From positions 1 to 46,000 of the forward strand of contig QMWT01000002.1 in assembly GCA_003661775.1 (NCBI GenBank): a DNA stretch of 46,000 nucleotides, in the 5' to 3' direction. Position 1 is the stretch's first letter; each line of letters starts with the position of its first letter. This document shows positions 1 through 7,904 of this stretch, piece after piece. Source of the DNA: Thermoprotei archaeon (GTDB taxonomy: Archaea > Thermoproteota > Thermoprotei_A > Sulfolobales > Ignisphaeraceae). The translations under genes and the position numbers were made by a program. Below the pieces are notes generated by a model, which saw only the letters and a list, made by a program, of their open reading frames with translations, did not search any database and was not told the DNA's origin.

Positions 1-46
1 ATATGAGGGGAGGGCGGTTAGGCGGGGCACATAAACGTGTCGAAGG

Positions 47-265
47 CTACCTAGAGCTTACAAGCTTCTTTAGATATTCTTCAAATTCTTTCAGGTTCAT
101 TTCATCTCTTGGTCTGGGTAGTTCGGCTATTATTATCTTTCCACTGCGCTTATCTTGCAGTCTTAGTATCTCCTTTCTACCTTTTTCGATACGATAAACA
201 TCTAATTGTCTGAGACCTAGTGATCCGACTACTTTGCGATATTGTGTGTATTTAGAGCGTGCCAT
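47..265 (-). CDS. Small basic protein of unknown function (72 aa)
   Basis: I do not recognise this protein. It is 72 residues, rich in Lys, Arg and Glu. The first half looks strand-forming, around a V-Y-R-I-E-K-G-R-K-E segment and a K-I-I-I-A-E-L-P-R-P turn. The last 20 residues look like an amphipathic helix (N-L-K-E-F-E-E-Y-L-K-K-L). It has no cysteines, membrane segment or signal peptide. The ATG is preceded by a weak GGTG. The gene lies 34 bp downstream of tRNA-His on the same strand, so the two could share a transcript. Uninterrupted coding over 72 codons and the charge pattern suggest a real gene. A nucleic-acid-binding role is only a guess. Confidence 0.55.
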   Translation of the reverse strand: MARSKYTQYRKVVGSLGLRQLDVYRIEKGRKEILRLQDKRSGKIIIAELPRPRDEMNLKEFEEYLKKLVSSR

Positions 266-299
266 ACGGAAACACCACGTGGTTGTAGATTATTGTGAG

Positions 300-394
300 G
301 GCCGCGGCCGGGATTTGAACCCGGGACCTCGGGATCTCTGCCTCTCCTACCAAGCCCACAGTCCCGCGCTCTACCGGGCTGAGCTACCGCGGCC
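300..394 (-). tRNA. tRNA-His (GTG) with a 20-nt intron
   Basis: On the minus strand the acceptor arms GCCGCGG and CCGCGGC pair perfectly. They are preceded by an encoded extra G and followed by C, which is the G-1:C73 pair that marks histidine tRNAs. The D arm, the five-pair anticodon stem CGGGA/TCCCG and the T arm CCGGG-TTCAAAT-CCCGG are all intact. The loop begins C-T-G-T-G, so the anticodon is GTG at 357-359. The loop region is 27 nt instead of 7, which implies a 20-nt intron after position 37. CCA is not encoded. The TGG triplet one base along could suggest tRNA-Pro, but the loop register and G-1:C73 favour His. Confidence 0.92.
336..355 (-). other. Intron of tRNA-His (canonical 37/38 position)
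   Basis: These 20 nt must be removed to leave a seven-base anticodon loop between the stem halves at 362-366 and 330-334. The site is the usual archaeal 37/38 position, cut by the splicing endonuclease at a bulge-helix-bulge fold. The exact boundary could shift by a base because of repeated G residues. Confidence 0.75.
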
Positions 395-445
395 ACCTGC
401 TCGTTACTTCTACTATCTTTGAAGTAGTTTATCAGTTTTTCTTAG

Positions 446-1537
446 CTATTTCTCAATAAACGGAAAATCGACTATTCTTGCAGGATAGTGTTTCCTCCTT
501 ATCTCTACGATGACTCGAAGCCCCATTACTGCGTGACTCGATTTTACGTAGCCCAAAGCTATGACTCGATTTAATGTGGGCGAAAGCGCTCCGCTAGTGA
601 TGTATCCTATCTCCTCAGTTCCGTCGAATGTTAACAATTTGTAACCGTGCCGAGGAATGAACTTTACTCCTTTCTTCATCTTTAGACCTACGAGCTGTTT
701 GCTACATCCATGCCTCAATATCTCGTTGAGTTTAGTGCAGCCTATGCAAGTCTTTTTGCCGTACGTAAACACCCAGTAACGGGCTTCCAGTGGGTTTAGG
801 TTCTCATCAATTTCTGCTCCATAGAGTCTAAAGCCCATTTCTATTCTAAGGGTATCGCGTGCTATCAGACCGGCAGGTTTAGCTCCCATTTTAACAAGTG
901 TTCGGAAGATCTCCGCTACGGTGTCGGGCTCGCCTATGATCTCGATCCCGTCCTCGCCCGTCCACCCGCTCCTGCTAACCAGAAGAAGCTCTCCGTACTT
1001 CAGACGAACATTTTTTCTGAAGTTCATCCACGGAATATCATTTATACTTAATCCAAGTTTTTGAACGTATTTAGCTGTCTCGGGTCCCTGTACCGCTATC
1101 ATAGCTGTGTTCTCGGTGATATCTTCAACTTCTACGGACAGATTGCGGCTCTCAGCAACTTGACCTATCCATTCATAATCTTTTTGTCTATTGACGGCAT
1201 TCCCAACTATCATGAGTTCGTCCTTAGCTAATGGGTACACCATGACATCGTCTCTAAACCCTGCTTCTTCGTTTAGAAAAGCTGTAGGGCCAAACATCAC
1301 TCCTGGACTTAGTTCTGTTAAGGCCTTAGGTACTAACACGTCAAGCAATTGTAAAACATCGTTACCCTTAACCCTAATCCTCGCCATGTGGCTTACATCA
1401 AATATAGCAACTTTTGTTCTTGCAGCTATGTGCTCACTTACTGGATCCCCATAATCCATTGCAGTTTTTACATGAGCAAACTCGCCAAGGTTTGCCCCCA
1501 ACGCTTTATGTAGGTCTATTAGCGGTGTTGCACTCAT
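446..1537 (-). CDS. gcvT: Aminomethyltransferase (glycine cleavage T-protein)
   Basis: GcvT takes the aminomethyl group held on lipoylated H-protein. It releases ammonia and passes the one-carbon unit to the folate or pterin carrier. The 363-residue length is normal. Family marks seen are the N-terminal V-A-I-F-D-V-S-H-M segment (43-51), the acidic pair in G-F-R-D-D-V-M-V-Y (D96/D97, catalytic Asp region), the N-A-V-N-R-Q-K-D motif near 113-120, S-R-S-G-W-T-G-E-D-G (188-197) and A-R-D-T-L-R-I-E-M-G (226-235). The ATG has a strong Shine-Dalgarno, AAGGAGGT, at 1543-1550. The gene is divergent from gcvPA across an 80-bp gap, so both directions probably share control. GcvH and the lipoamide dehydrogenase are not in the window. 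Confidence 0.95.
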   Translation of the reverse strand: MSATPLIDLHKALGANLGEFAHVKTAMDYGDPVSEHIAARTKVAIFDVSHMARIRVKGNDVLQLLDVLVPKALTELSPGVMFGPTAFLNEEAGFRDDVMVYPLAKDELMIVGNAVNRQKDYEWIGQVAESRNLSVEVEDITENTAMIAVQGPETAKYVQKLGLSINDIPWMNFRKNVRLKYGELLLVSRSGWTGEDGIEIIGEPDTVAEIFRTLVKMGAKPAGLIARDTLRIEMGFRLYGAEIDENLNPLEARYWVFTYGKKTCIGCTKLNEILRHGCSKQLVGLKMKKGVKFIPRHGYKLLTFDGTEEIGYITSGALSPTLNRVIALGYVKSSHAVMGLRVIVEIRRKHYPARIVDFPFIEK

Positions 1538-1617
1538 GAAAGACCTCCTTACGTACTCGTCGTTTGGGAAGACATAAGCTTTTGTTTTAGCGAATTTAGT
1601 CGTTAACGGGAAAATTG
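1538..1617. promoter_or_regulatory. Divergent promoter region of gcvT and gcvPA-gcvPB
   Basis: This 80-bp gap separates the two divergent glycine-cleavage units. An AT-rich core near 1573-1586 (ATAAGCTTTTG on plus, AAGCTTATG on minus) lies about 35-40 bp from both start codons and could act as a TATA element either way. Placement is by eye, so the promoter call is tentative. Confidence 0.4.
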
Positions 1618-3021
1618 ATGCCTCATCCGTGGATTCCTAATAGCGATCCCGAGATAAAGAAGTACATGCTCAGCGTAATAGGTGTGAACAGTATAGAGGA
1701 GTTGTTTGAGGACATTCCGGAGAAGTATAGGCTTAAACACCTGCTCAAAGTGGGTATGGGGAAACCATTGAGCGAGCTCGAGGCGAAGAAAGTATTTGAG
1801 GAGAAATTACGTCGTGTGTATAGATACGAAGTTCCACCATTTCTTGGCGGAGAATATTGTTTGCACTATGTACCTGAAGTTGTGAAATCGCTTTTGTTAC
1901 GCGATGAATTCTATACAGCATATACACCTTATCAGCCCGAGATAAACCAAGGATTGCTACAAGCATTGTTTGAGTACCAGAGCTTAATGACGGAGCTCTA
2001 CGGGGTTGAAGTTGTTAATGCGTCCATGTATGATGGGTCTACAGCGTTGGCTGAAGCAGTTAGAATGGCTTTGCGAGCTACTAGAAGGCGTAAAATTGTT
2101 GTATCGAAGGGCATAGGGCCTATGAAAATGAGCGTTCTCCGTACGTGGCTGAAAGGCCTAGAAGTTAAAATAGTTGAGGCACCTCTCGATCTTGATAAAG
2201 GTACTACTTCCTTGAGTCGCTTGTATACGCTTGTTGACGGAGAAACAGCGGCATTAGTGACCTCTAATCCTACGTTTTACGGAAGTATCGAGTCGGAGAT
2301 CGATGAACAAGCGGAGTTGATACACAGGAAGGGAGGCTTATTCATTGTTTTTGCGGATCCCATAAGCTTGGGTGTGCTTAAAGCACCAGGAGAATATGGC
2401 GCTGATATAGTCGTCGGCGAAGGACAGCCGTTGGGGTTAGGGCTTTACTACGGAGGTTCGACTTTAGGGATCTTGGGCACCCGTAAAGACCTTAGATTGA
2501 TCAGGCAGCTACCCGGAAGACTCGTAGGCATGACTACTACTCTAGACGGTACAAGCAGAGGTTTTGCTTTAGTGCTTCAAACACGCGAACAACATATACG
2601 TAGAGAACGTGCAACCTCGAATATAACAACGAACAGTGCCTTAGCTGCTATAGCTGTAGCTATCTACGTTACGTACATGGGCGGGGCTGGGCTAAAGCGA
2701 TTGGCTAGAAGCATAGCTGCGAGAACAGTCTACCTCATCGAGCAAGTGTCTACTAAGCTAGCGGATTCCGTGAGACTGTTATTTGCTGGAGCTAAATACT
2801 TCAAACAAGTTCCGTTGAGATTTAATAGAGCATATGAGCAGATCTTCAATTTGTTGCTGAAACAAGGTGTTGTAGGAGGCACACCACTCTCACGGTATGA
2901 ACCTGAATATAGCGATGTAGGTTTGTTCTGCGTGACTGAAGTGCATTCGAAGCGCCACATAGATAAGCTAGTAGAAAGTCTTAGGGAGGTGATCAAGCGT
3001 GAACATATGGAGGCAAGCTAG
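1618..3021 (+). CDS. gcvPA: Glycine dehydrogenase (decarboxylating) subunit 1
   Basis: This is the non-PLP half of the split glycine decarboxylase (P-protein). The P-protein decarboxylates glycine and loads the aminomethyl group onto lipoyl-GcvH. The N-terminus M-P-H-P-W-I-P-N-S is the family signature, so I start at the ATG at 1618 rather than the TTG one codon upstream. Other family segments are F-L-G-G-E-Y-C-L-H-Y, P-Y-Q-P-E-I-N-Q-G-L-L-Q and S-M-Y-D-G-S-T-A-L-A-E-A. The active-site Lys of one-chain P-proteins is absent here, as expected, because it lies in subunit 2. The 3' end overlaps gcvPB by 23 bp, so the pair is co-transcribed and probably translationally coupled. Confidence 0.95.
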   Translation: MPHPWIPNSDPEIKKYMLSVIGVNSIEELFEDIPEKYRLKHLLKVGMGKPLSELEAKKVFEEKLRRVYRYEVPPFLGGEYCLHYVPEVVKSLLLRDEFYTAYTPYQPEINQGLLQALFEYQSLMTELYGVEVVNASMYDGSTALAEAVRMALRATRRRKIVVSKGIGPMKMSVLRTWLKGLEVKIVEAPLDLDKGTTSLSRLYTLVDGETAALVTSNPTFYGSIESEIDEQAELIHRKGGLFIVFADPISLGVLKAPGEYGADIVVGEGQPLGLGLYYGGSTLGILGTRKDLRLIRQLPGRLVGMTTTLDGTSRGFALVLQTREQHIRRERATSNITTNSALAAIAVAIYVTYMGGAGLKRLARSIAARTVYLIEQVSTKLADSVRLLFAGAKYFKQVPLRFNRAYEQIFNLLLKQGVVGGTPLSRYEPEYSDVGLFCVTEVHSKRHIDKLVESLREVIKREHMEAS

Positions 3022-4501
3022 ATGGCTTGAAGATATAATTCCGTTAAAGAAGGGTTTCAAGAACTTGCTGCATGTATTGCCTTACGAAGATGAATTCAAG
3101 GATGTTGATGTAAATCATTATCTTCCGGAAAAGATTGTGCGAAGAGACATCGATATTCCCGCATATCCAGAGTTAGAAGTTGTTAGGCATTATGTGAGGC
3201 TTAGCCAAGAAAGTTATGGTGTTAATACTGGAACGGTTCCCCTAGGTTCATGCACAATGAAATACAATCCGAAGATCAACGATGTTGTAGTGAAGAACGA
3301 AGTTCTCGAAGAACTGCATCCCGAAACTCCCGAGGAGTTAGTTCAAGGGCTCTTAGAGATCCTTTGGGAGCTAGAGCAGTGGCTTAAAGAAATTACGGGT
3401 ATGGATCGTTGTTCTTTTCAAGTACCAGCAGGTGCAGCTGGTGAACTTGCGGGAGCTCTTATAATTCGTCAATACCATATTGATCGTGGAGAGAACCGTG
3501 ATGAAATGTTGGTTCCTGATAGTGCTCACGGTACTAACCCTGCAAGTGCGGCGATGGCGGGCTTTAAGGTTGTTACACTACCTACAGATACTAATGGTAA
3601 TGTAGATACCGAGGCCCTGAAAGCCTCGGTATCTAGGCGTACTGCAGGCTTAATGCTAACTAACCCAAATACGTTAGGGCTCTTTGAGGAACATATAGAT
3701 AAAATCTCGGATATAATCCATGGAGCTGGTGGGTTGCTATACTATGATGGAGCAAATCTAAACGGGATTCTGGGAGTTGCTCGTCCAGGAGACATGGGGT
3801 TCGACATCGTACACCTCAACCTACATAAGACATTCTCAGCACCTCACGGCGGTGGCGGTCCAGGAGGTGCTGCAATATGTGTAAAGAAGGAGCTTGAAGG
3901 CTATCTTCCAAGGCCCTTATTAACACGTTCGGGAGGGAGGTTTGTATGGGATTATAGCTGCGATAAATGTATTGGTATGATGAGAGTTTATTACGGAAAC
4001 ATAATCGCACTTCTAAGGACATATCTATACATATTAATGCTTGGACCTCAAGGACTCCGAGAAGTTTGCGAGGTGAGTGTACTCAACACAAACTATTTAA
4101 TGAAGAAACTCCTCAATAGCGGATTCTACGAATTACCCTACGGTACTAGACCTCGAAAACATGAGGTAGTGTTCAGCGCACGTAAGTTGAAGAAAGATGT
4201 TGGTGTTACTGCTGAGGATGTGGCTAAGGCATTACTAGATAGAGGACTTCATGCTCCAACAATCTACTTCCCCCTGATAGTTGAGGAAGCTCTAATGATT
4301 GAGTTGACCGAGTCTGAGAGCATATATGATATTGAACGGTATGTGGAAGCACTAATAGAAATAGCTAAAGAGGCGTACCGAGATCCTCAGAAGATAAAGA
4401 ACTCGCCAAAACATACAACTGTGTCTAGGTTAGACCTAGCCAAAGCTAATCATCCAAGAACCTTGGTACTGAGTACTAAGTATCTTAAAGAGAGTAGTTG
4501 A
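2999..4501 (+). CDS. gcvPB: Glycine dehydrogenase (decarboxylating) subunit 2, PLP-binding
   Basis: This is the catalytic PLP half of split glycine decarboxylase, 500 residues. The Schiff-base Lys is K277 in L-H-K-T-F-S-A-P-H-G-G-G-G-P-G. Other conserved segments are G-S-C-T-M-K-Y-N-P-K (83-92), the P-A-G-A-A-G-E-L-A-G stretch (143-152) and S-A-H-G-T-N-P-A-S-A (175-184). The start is GTG at 2999, inside the end of gcvPA, giving M-N-I-W-R-Q-A-R-W. This matches the W-R-Q-A-x-W beginning of relatives. It acts with GcvPA, GcvT and the H and L proteins, which are encoded elsewhere. The gene ends one base before the convergent phosphodiesterase gene. Confidence 0.95.
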   Translation: MNIWRQARWLEDIIPLKKGFKNLLHVLPYEDEFKDVDVNHYLPEKIVRRDIDIPAYPELEVVRHYVRLSQESYGVNTGTVPLGSCTMKYNPKINDVVVKNEVLEELHPETPEELVQGLLEILWELEQWLKEITGMDRCSFQVPAGAAGELAGALIIRQYHIDRGENRDEMLVPDSAHGTNPASAAMAGFKVVTLPTDTNGNVDTEALKASVSRRTAGLMLTNPNTLGLFEEHIDKISDIIHGAGGLLYYDGANLNGILGVARPGDMGFDIVHLNLHKTFSAPHGGGGPGGAAICVKKELEGYLPRPLLTRSGGRFVWDYSCDKCIGMMRVYYGNIIALLRTYLYILMLGPQGLREVCEVSVLNTNYLMKKLLNSGFYELPYGTRPRKHEVVFSARKLKKDVGVTAEDVAKALLDRGLHAPTIYFPLIVEEALMIELTESESIYDIERYVEALIEIAKEAYRDPQKIKNSPKHTTVSRLDLAKANHPRTLVLSTKYLKESS

Positions 4502-4502
4502 A

Positions 4503-5015
4503 TTACTCAATACTTATGATCTCAACTTTTTTGGTGCTGGTATCGAATAATGCTAATGTGGAATTGCCTGTTAGATATCCACAAAGCTCACCGGGATTTA
4601 TCACGAGGCACTTTCCAACAGTTCTAATATCGATTTTATGTGTATGACCATACATCACAACATCAAAAGATTGGGATCGAGCCAGCGAGTTCACGATCTC
4701 TAAGGTTTGCTCCGCAGAACCTTGTCCATGCATTAACAGAACCTTGAATCCGTCTACTTCTACTACGTGGCTATAATGCCTAAGTGTAGCACCTGCTTTA
4801 TGAGCAACTTCGCGTAATGACAGTAGGTCGCCATCATTGTTTCCTATAAGTATCAATACTCTGCATTCTATTTGAAGAAACTTTAACAAGGTGAATGGTG
4901 ATATTATATCTCCCAAGTGTATCAGCAAGTCTATACCCGATCTTCTTAGCATGGGCACCGCTTTCTCTACAACTTTTAGGTTGTCATGACTATCACTAAC
5001 AATACCTACTAGCAA
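4503..5015 (-). CDS. YfcE/MJ0936-type metallophosphoesterase
   Basis: This is a small two-metal phosphodiesterase of the calcineurin-like superfamily. All metal ligands are visible: D-S-H near the N-terminus, G-D in H-L-G-D-I, the G-N-N-D motif, H in L-L-M-H-G, and G-H-T-H, followed by N-P-G-E. Relatives hydrolyse phosphodiester model substrates, but the natural substrate is usually unknown. I chose the TTG at 5015, which gives M-L-V-G-I-V-S-D-S-H-D. A GGAGGG lies just upstream and family members begin at this point. An in-frame TTG at 5045 would add ten residues. The gene converges on gcvPB with a one-base gap. Confidence 0.85.
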   Translation of the reverse strand: MLVGIVSDSHDNLKVVEKAVPMLRRSGIDLLIHLGDIISPFTLLKFLQIECRVLILIGNNDGDLLSLREVAHKAGATLRHYSHVVEVDGFKVLLMHGQGSAEQTLEIVNSLARSQSFDVVMYGHTHKIDIRTVGKCLVINPGELCGYLTGNSTLALFDTSTKKVEIISIE

Positions 5016-5080
5016 TGCCCTCCAGTTAACTGTATATGTAATCAATTAAGTTTGATGTACATTAAGTAGCTAAGAGGGGG

Positions 5081-5686
5081 TCATACAGTAATTCCTTTCT
5101 TTCTAATCCTTTCCTTAATGAGTTTTTCGAGCCTCTTCAGATGCGTTATACTCATTCTTAGCTCCTTGGCTATGTTCTTGAGATTTATCGTTCCATGTAC
5201 ATCAAGATGGTGAAGCATCATTGCAAGCGCTATTTTACCTCTAAAGGTTCTTGATGAAAGTATAGGGTCGTTATCGATAATTCTTAGATATTTATCGAGA
5301 TATGATAGATCGGATGATAACCTTCTTCTAAGCTGCTCATCTAGCTCGTGTTCGACAACGTGCACATGAGGTCTTAAGCCTTGCACTAGCTCTACGAATG
5401 CTTTCTCGTTGACTATACGTCCCTTACGAATTCTCTCTTTTAACTTCATGTAAATGGATGTTCTTAACGTTAACGAGCTCAGCCTTTTCTTCATCAAACG
5501 TTTTTTCTCACCGTAGAGCACAGCTTGTACTACGCTGTGGTTATATGCACGTGTTAAGGTTGTCGAGTATGCTGGGGCGCTGACATCGTATATAACATCT
5601 ATCACTGTGCCACAAGATGCACATATTACTGAACCTGTTGAGAGATCCCATACCAAGTGCTCTGACGCACAATATGGGCATCTCAT
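5081..5686 (-). CDS. TFIIB-type zinc-ribbon protein of unknown role (201 aa)
   Basis: The N-terminus has an intact TFB-like zinc ribbon: C3-x2-C6 and C22-x2-C25, in C-P-Y-C and C-A-S-C-G-T-V-I-D. The rest (about 60-195) is basic and helical. It ends with a likely helix-turn-helix (I-A-K-E-L-R-M-S-I-T-H-L-K-R-L) and a Lys/Arg tail. It is too short and too divergent for the two cyclin folds of a true TFB. The family resembles the short TFB-like proteins of crenarchaea such as TFB3, but I cannot assign it firmly. The obvious TFB in this window (23303-24172) has an altered ribbon, so this protein may supplement or modulate initiation. That is inference. Confidence 0.65.
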   Translation of the reverse strand: MRCPYCASEHLVWDLSTGSVICASCGTVIDVIYDVSAPAYSTTLTRAYNHSVVQAVLYGEKKRLMKKRLSSLTLRTSIYMKLKERIRKGRIVNEKAFVELVQGLRPHVHVVEHELDEQLRRRLSSDLSYLDKYLRIIDNDPILSSRTFRGKIALAMMLHHLDVHGTINLKNIAKELRMSITHLKRLEKLIKERIRKKGITV

Positions 5687-5784
5687 GGCTCATCCGTGGT
5701 GGTAGAAGTATTCAAGAACTATTGTGAATATGTCTGAAGTTTGTGTACAAGCTCTGTGGCAGACCTCAGTGAAACTACTGATCG

Positions 5785-5850
5785 TATTCAGCACTCATAC
5801 GGTTCATCACGTAGGGGTATTGCCTCAGAATTTGCCGCTTCATCATTAAA
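5785..5850 (-). ncRNA. Box C/D guide sRNA (upstream of pcn)
   Basis: The minus strand shows all four boxes in order: box C ATGATGA (5840-5846), an 11-nt guide (5829-5839), D' CTGA (5825-5828), C' GTGATGA (5804-5810), a 12-nt guide (5792-5803) and D CTGA (5788-5791). Spacing and size (about 65 nt) fit archaeal 2'-O-methylation guides, which assemble with L7Ae, Nop5 and fibrillarin; the last two are encoded in this window. By the D+5 rule the predicted targets are CACUCAUACGGU (methylated at the fifth base, C) and AAUUUGCCGCU (fifth base, U). I could not assign a target RNA. A TATA-like AATATTTTTA on the minus strand ends about 13 bp before box C. Confidence 0.8.
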
Positions 5851-5859
5851 TGGCTTCAC

Positions 5860-5871
5860 CTAAAAATATTC
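5860..5871. promoter_or_regulatory. TATA-like element between the C/D sRNA and pcn
   Basis: The plus strand reads CCTAAAAATATTC here and the minus strand GAATATTTTTAGG. It is about 40 bp before the pcn GTG, which would give a short leader. On the other strand it is 14-25 bp before box C of the sRNA. One AT element may therefore serve both directions, or a partly overlapping pair may. Confidence 0.5.
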
Positions 5872-5906
5872 TTCTGCATTCTTAAAAATTGTTCTGGGGA
5901 GCAGTA

Positions 5907-6671
5907 GTGAGTACAAATCTAACGATCGAGCCAGCTATAAAGTTCTCTTATCCCAGTGCTAAAGAGTTCACCTACATACTGCAGACAGTTGCCGAACTTG
6001 TCGATGAAGTCTCAATAATAGTTGGCCCTCAGGGGTTGAAGCTTAACGCGCTTGATCCTGGTAAGATAGCCTTGCTAAGGGTCGAATTGGCGCCAGAAGC
6101 GTTTGAGGAGTTCTCCGCGGAGAAAGAGATCAACATAGGTACGTCTATAGGGAACCTGACACGAGTGCTTAAGCATATAAAGAAGGGCGACAGGATCACT
6201 TTTGCTGCAAATGAAGAATACGTGGAAATACTACTTGAAGGTACCACTGTTAGAAGGTATAGGTTCAGGAATATCGAGGTCATAAGCGAGGATATTCCCG
6301 AGATAAACGTTGAATTTGATGTAGAGGCAACGGTTTTGGCAAACGCCTTGAGAAAAGCTATTGCTGAGCTCTCAGCTGTAGCTGACACCATAGGTGTTGG
6401 AGTAAGAGGACAAAATGAGTTAACGCTCTTTGATTATGATACTAAAAGAGTTAATTACAGATTCACACCTGAGGCAGGCACACTCGTTTCAATTAACATT
6501 AAAAAACAAGCAGAGGTACCCTACGATTCGGAATTTATGTCGAAGATTGTGGATATACTAAGGCTAGCTACTTCTGCCGAGTTAAAGTACGGTGAGGAAG
6601 CTCCTTTGTGTATAGAGTTCGAGGTAGCTGTAGGTGGCAGCGTTAGGTATTATCTGGCTGCGAAGATGTGA
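5907..6671 (+). CDS. pcn: DNA polymerase sliding clamp (PCNA)
   Basis: This is the ring-forming processivity clamp for replicative polymerases, FEN1 and ligase. It has two repeated clamp folds, a central L-x-A-x-D-P-G-K-I-A-L-L motif near residue 45 and the C-terminal beta segment G-S-V-R-Y-Y-L-A-A-K-M. I start at the GTG at 5907 (M-S-T-N-L-T-I-E-P), which gives 254 residues, the normal length. It has GGGGAG about 8 nt upstream. The TTG at 5889 would add six untypical residues. Crenarchaea often have several PCNA paralogues forming heterotrimers, and I cannot tell which one this is. The gene converges with priL. Confidence 0.93.
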   Translation: MSTNLTIEPAIKFSYPSAKEFTYILQTVAELVDEVSIIVGPQGLKLNALDPGKIALLRVELAPEAFEEFSAEKEINIGTSIGNLTRVLKHIKKGDRITFAANEEYVEILLEGTTVRRYRFRNIEVISEDIPEINVEFDVEATVLANALRKAIAELSAVADTIGVGVRGQNELTLFDYDTKRVNYRFTPEAGTLVSINIKKQAEVPYDSEFMSKIVDILRLATSAELKYGEEAPLCIEFEVAVGGSVRYYLAAKM

Positions 6672-6691
6672 ACCGGTTTATCAGGCGACCG

Positions 6692-7831
6692 TTACTTTTT
6701 AACTTTGTTAACACGCCTTAGTTGACGGTAAAAGTATGTCAATGGATTTCTAACACCGCATTCTGATACACAAAGATTCATAACCTTCATGGTATCGCAG
6801 TTGTAAGGCAGATATTTTTTCCTAGAACCTCTGAGACCTGCCAAATGCTCGATCTGATATCGTGCTATGCGTTCATTAAAGTCTGGAGCTAGTTTAAATA
6901 GTTCAAGTAATAATTCTAGCTCAACACCTATGTTTATCATGAAAGTGGCCAAAGCGAACCGTTCTTGATGAGACAGATTAGTCTTTTCAAGAAGTCTATC
7001 AAGTATCTGTTGAATGCATGGAGGAAAGTAAGGCTTTAAATTCTCGAGCTGCTCGTAGCTCTCTATCTTGAGCTCTTTTGAATTTACCGATTCAAATTCT
7101 TTGGAAGTACTTCTCGCTGTGTTGTTGTGTAGTGGTGTGCTATAGTATGCTAATTCATTACTCAACGCCTTTATTCTATCAAGTAGCTTCTCTGGGATAC
7201 TCCTGCTAAGCACTTCAACAACAGTATTGTCGGTAATCAGCTTGTCCAAATGATCTACGGTTCTCTTTAGCATGGCTTCTTCAATTATTCTAACAACTTG
7301 TCTCTTATCGCGTAGATAAACCATTCCTTTCTTTACATACTGGTTCGTGAATTTCCACTTAAGGTCTTTCGATAATCTCAGAGTAGCTTCAATATATTGG
7401 TAATAAGGTAGCGAGTATCTGTAGCAGCTTGTCAAGCTTCTTCCTCTCTCGTCTACGAATTCGATGATATATTCGTCACATCTGTTATCGATTTTGAAGT
7501 TTAATCCCAAACTTTTTGCTATACGAAGAAGTTCTTCGTCCAATAAATTTGAAAGCGTTTTCGATGTTGCTTTAGTCAAGTATGTGAGAAAGCGGTGCGC
7601 TAGGGACTTTGAACGTAGTACCAGTAGGTACAATATATGGATTAAAGTTTCGTCAGAAGGATAACTAGACTTAATGCTTCTACCTTCTAGAATATCTTTA
7701 AGGTCGTTTAGATATTTAATCAGAACATCTTCGGGGTACAGATCAAATATTTCGTGAAGAGGTGCGCCTAACATGGCTTGGCATAGTTCATCGAGGTTTT
7801 TGCCCATGGCAACTGCTAAAAGAACTTTCAT
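6692..7831 (-). CDS. priL: DNA primase large subunit, Fe-S
   Basis: PriL is the regulatory partner of the PriS catalytic primase and sets primer length and priming activity. The C-terminal domain holds four cysteines in the family pattern: C272 (Y-F-P-P-C-I), C345 (P-Y-N-C), C354 (M-N-L-C) and C358 (S-E-C). These ligate the 4Fe-4S cluster. R-F-A-L-A-T-F-M-I-N-I-G, which follows the first Cys, is also typical. The 379-residue length is normal. The N-terminal half is mostly helical, with little sequence conservation. The ATG lies about 15-20 bp from a TATA-like ATTAAAATAG, so the message is probably leaderless or nearly so. The neighbour pcn is convergent, which makes a small replication cluster. 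Confidence 0.9.
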   Translation of the reverse strand: MKVLLAVAMGKNLDELCQAMLGAPLHEIFDLYPEDVLIKYLNDLKDILEGRSIKSSYPSDETLIHILYLLVLRSKSLAHRFLTYLTKATSKTLSNLLDEELLRIAKSLGLNFKIDNRCDEYIIEFVDERGRSLTSCYRYSLPYYQYIEATLRLSKDLKWKFTNQYVKKGMVYLRDKRQVVRIIEEAMLKRTVDHLDKLITDNTVVEVLSRSIPEKLLDRIKALSNELAYYSTPLHNNTARSTSKEFESVNSKELKIESYEQLENLKPYFPPCIQQILDRLLEKTNLSHQERFALATFMINIGVELELLLELFKLAPDFNERIARYQIEHLAGLRGSRKKYLPYNCDTMKVMNLCVSECGVRNPLTYFYRQLRRVNKVKK

Positions 7832-7904
7832 TAATTCGTACCACCCTATTTTAATTCTCCAGAGCAGAAGTAGGGTTATAAGGTGTATGGTTTAGAGTAG
7901 TGAA

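Noticed and set aside
300..394. Reading the intron-containing tRNA as tRNA-Pro (TGG)
   Set aside because: The loop register puts GTG at 34-36, and the encoded G-1 with C73 is specific to histidine tRNAs.
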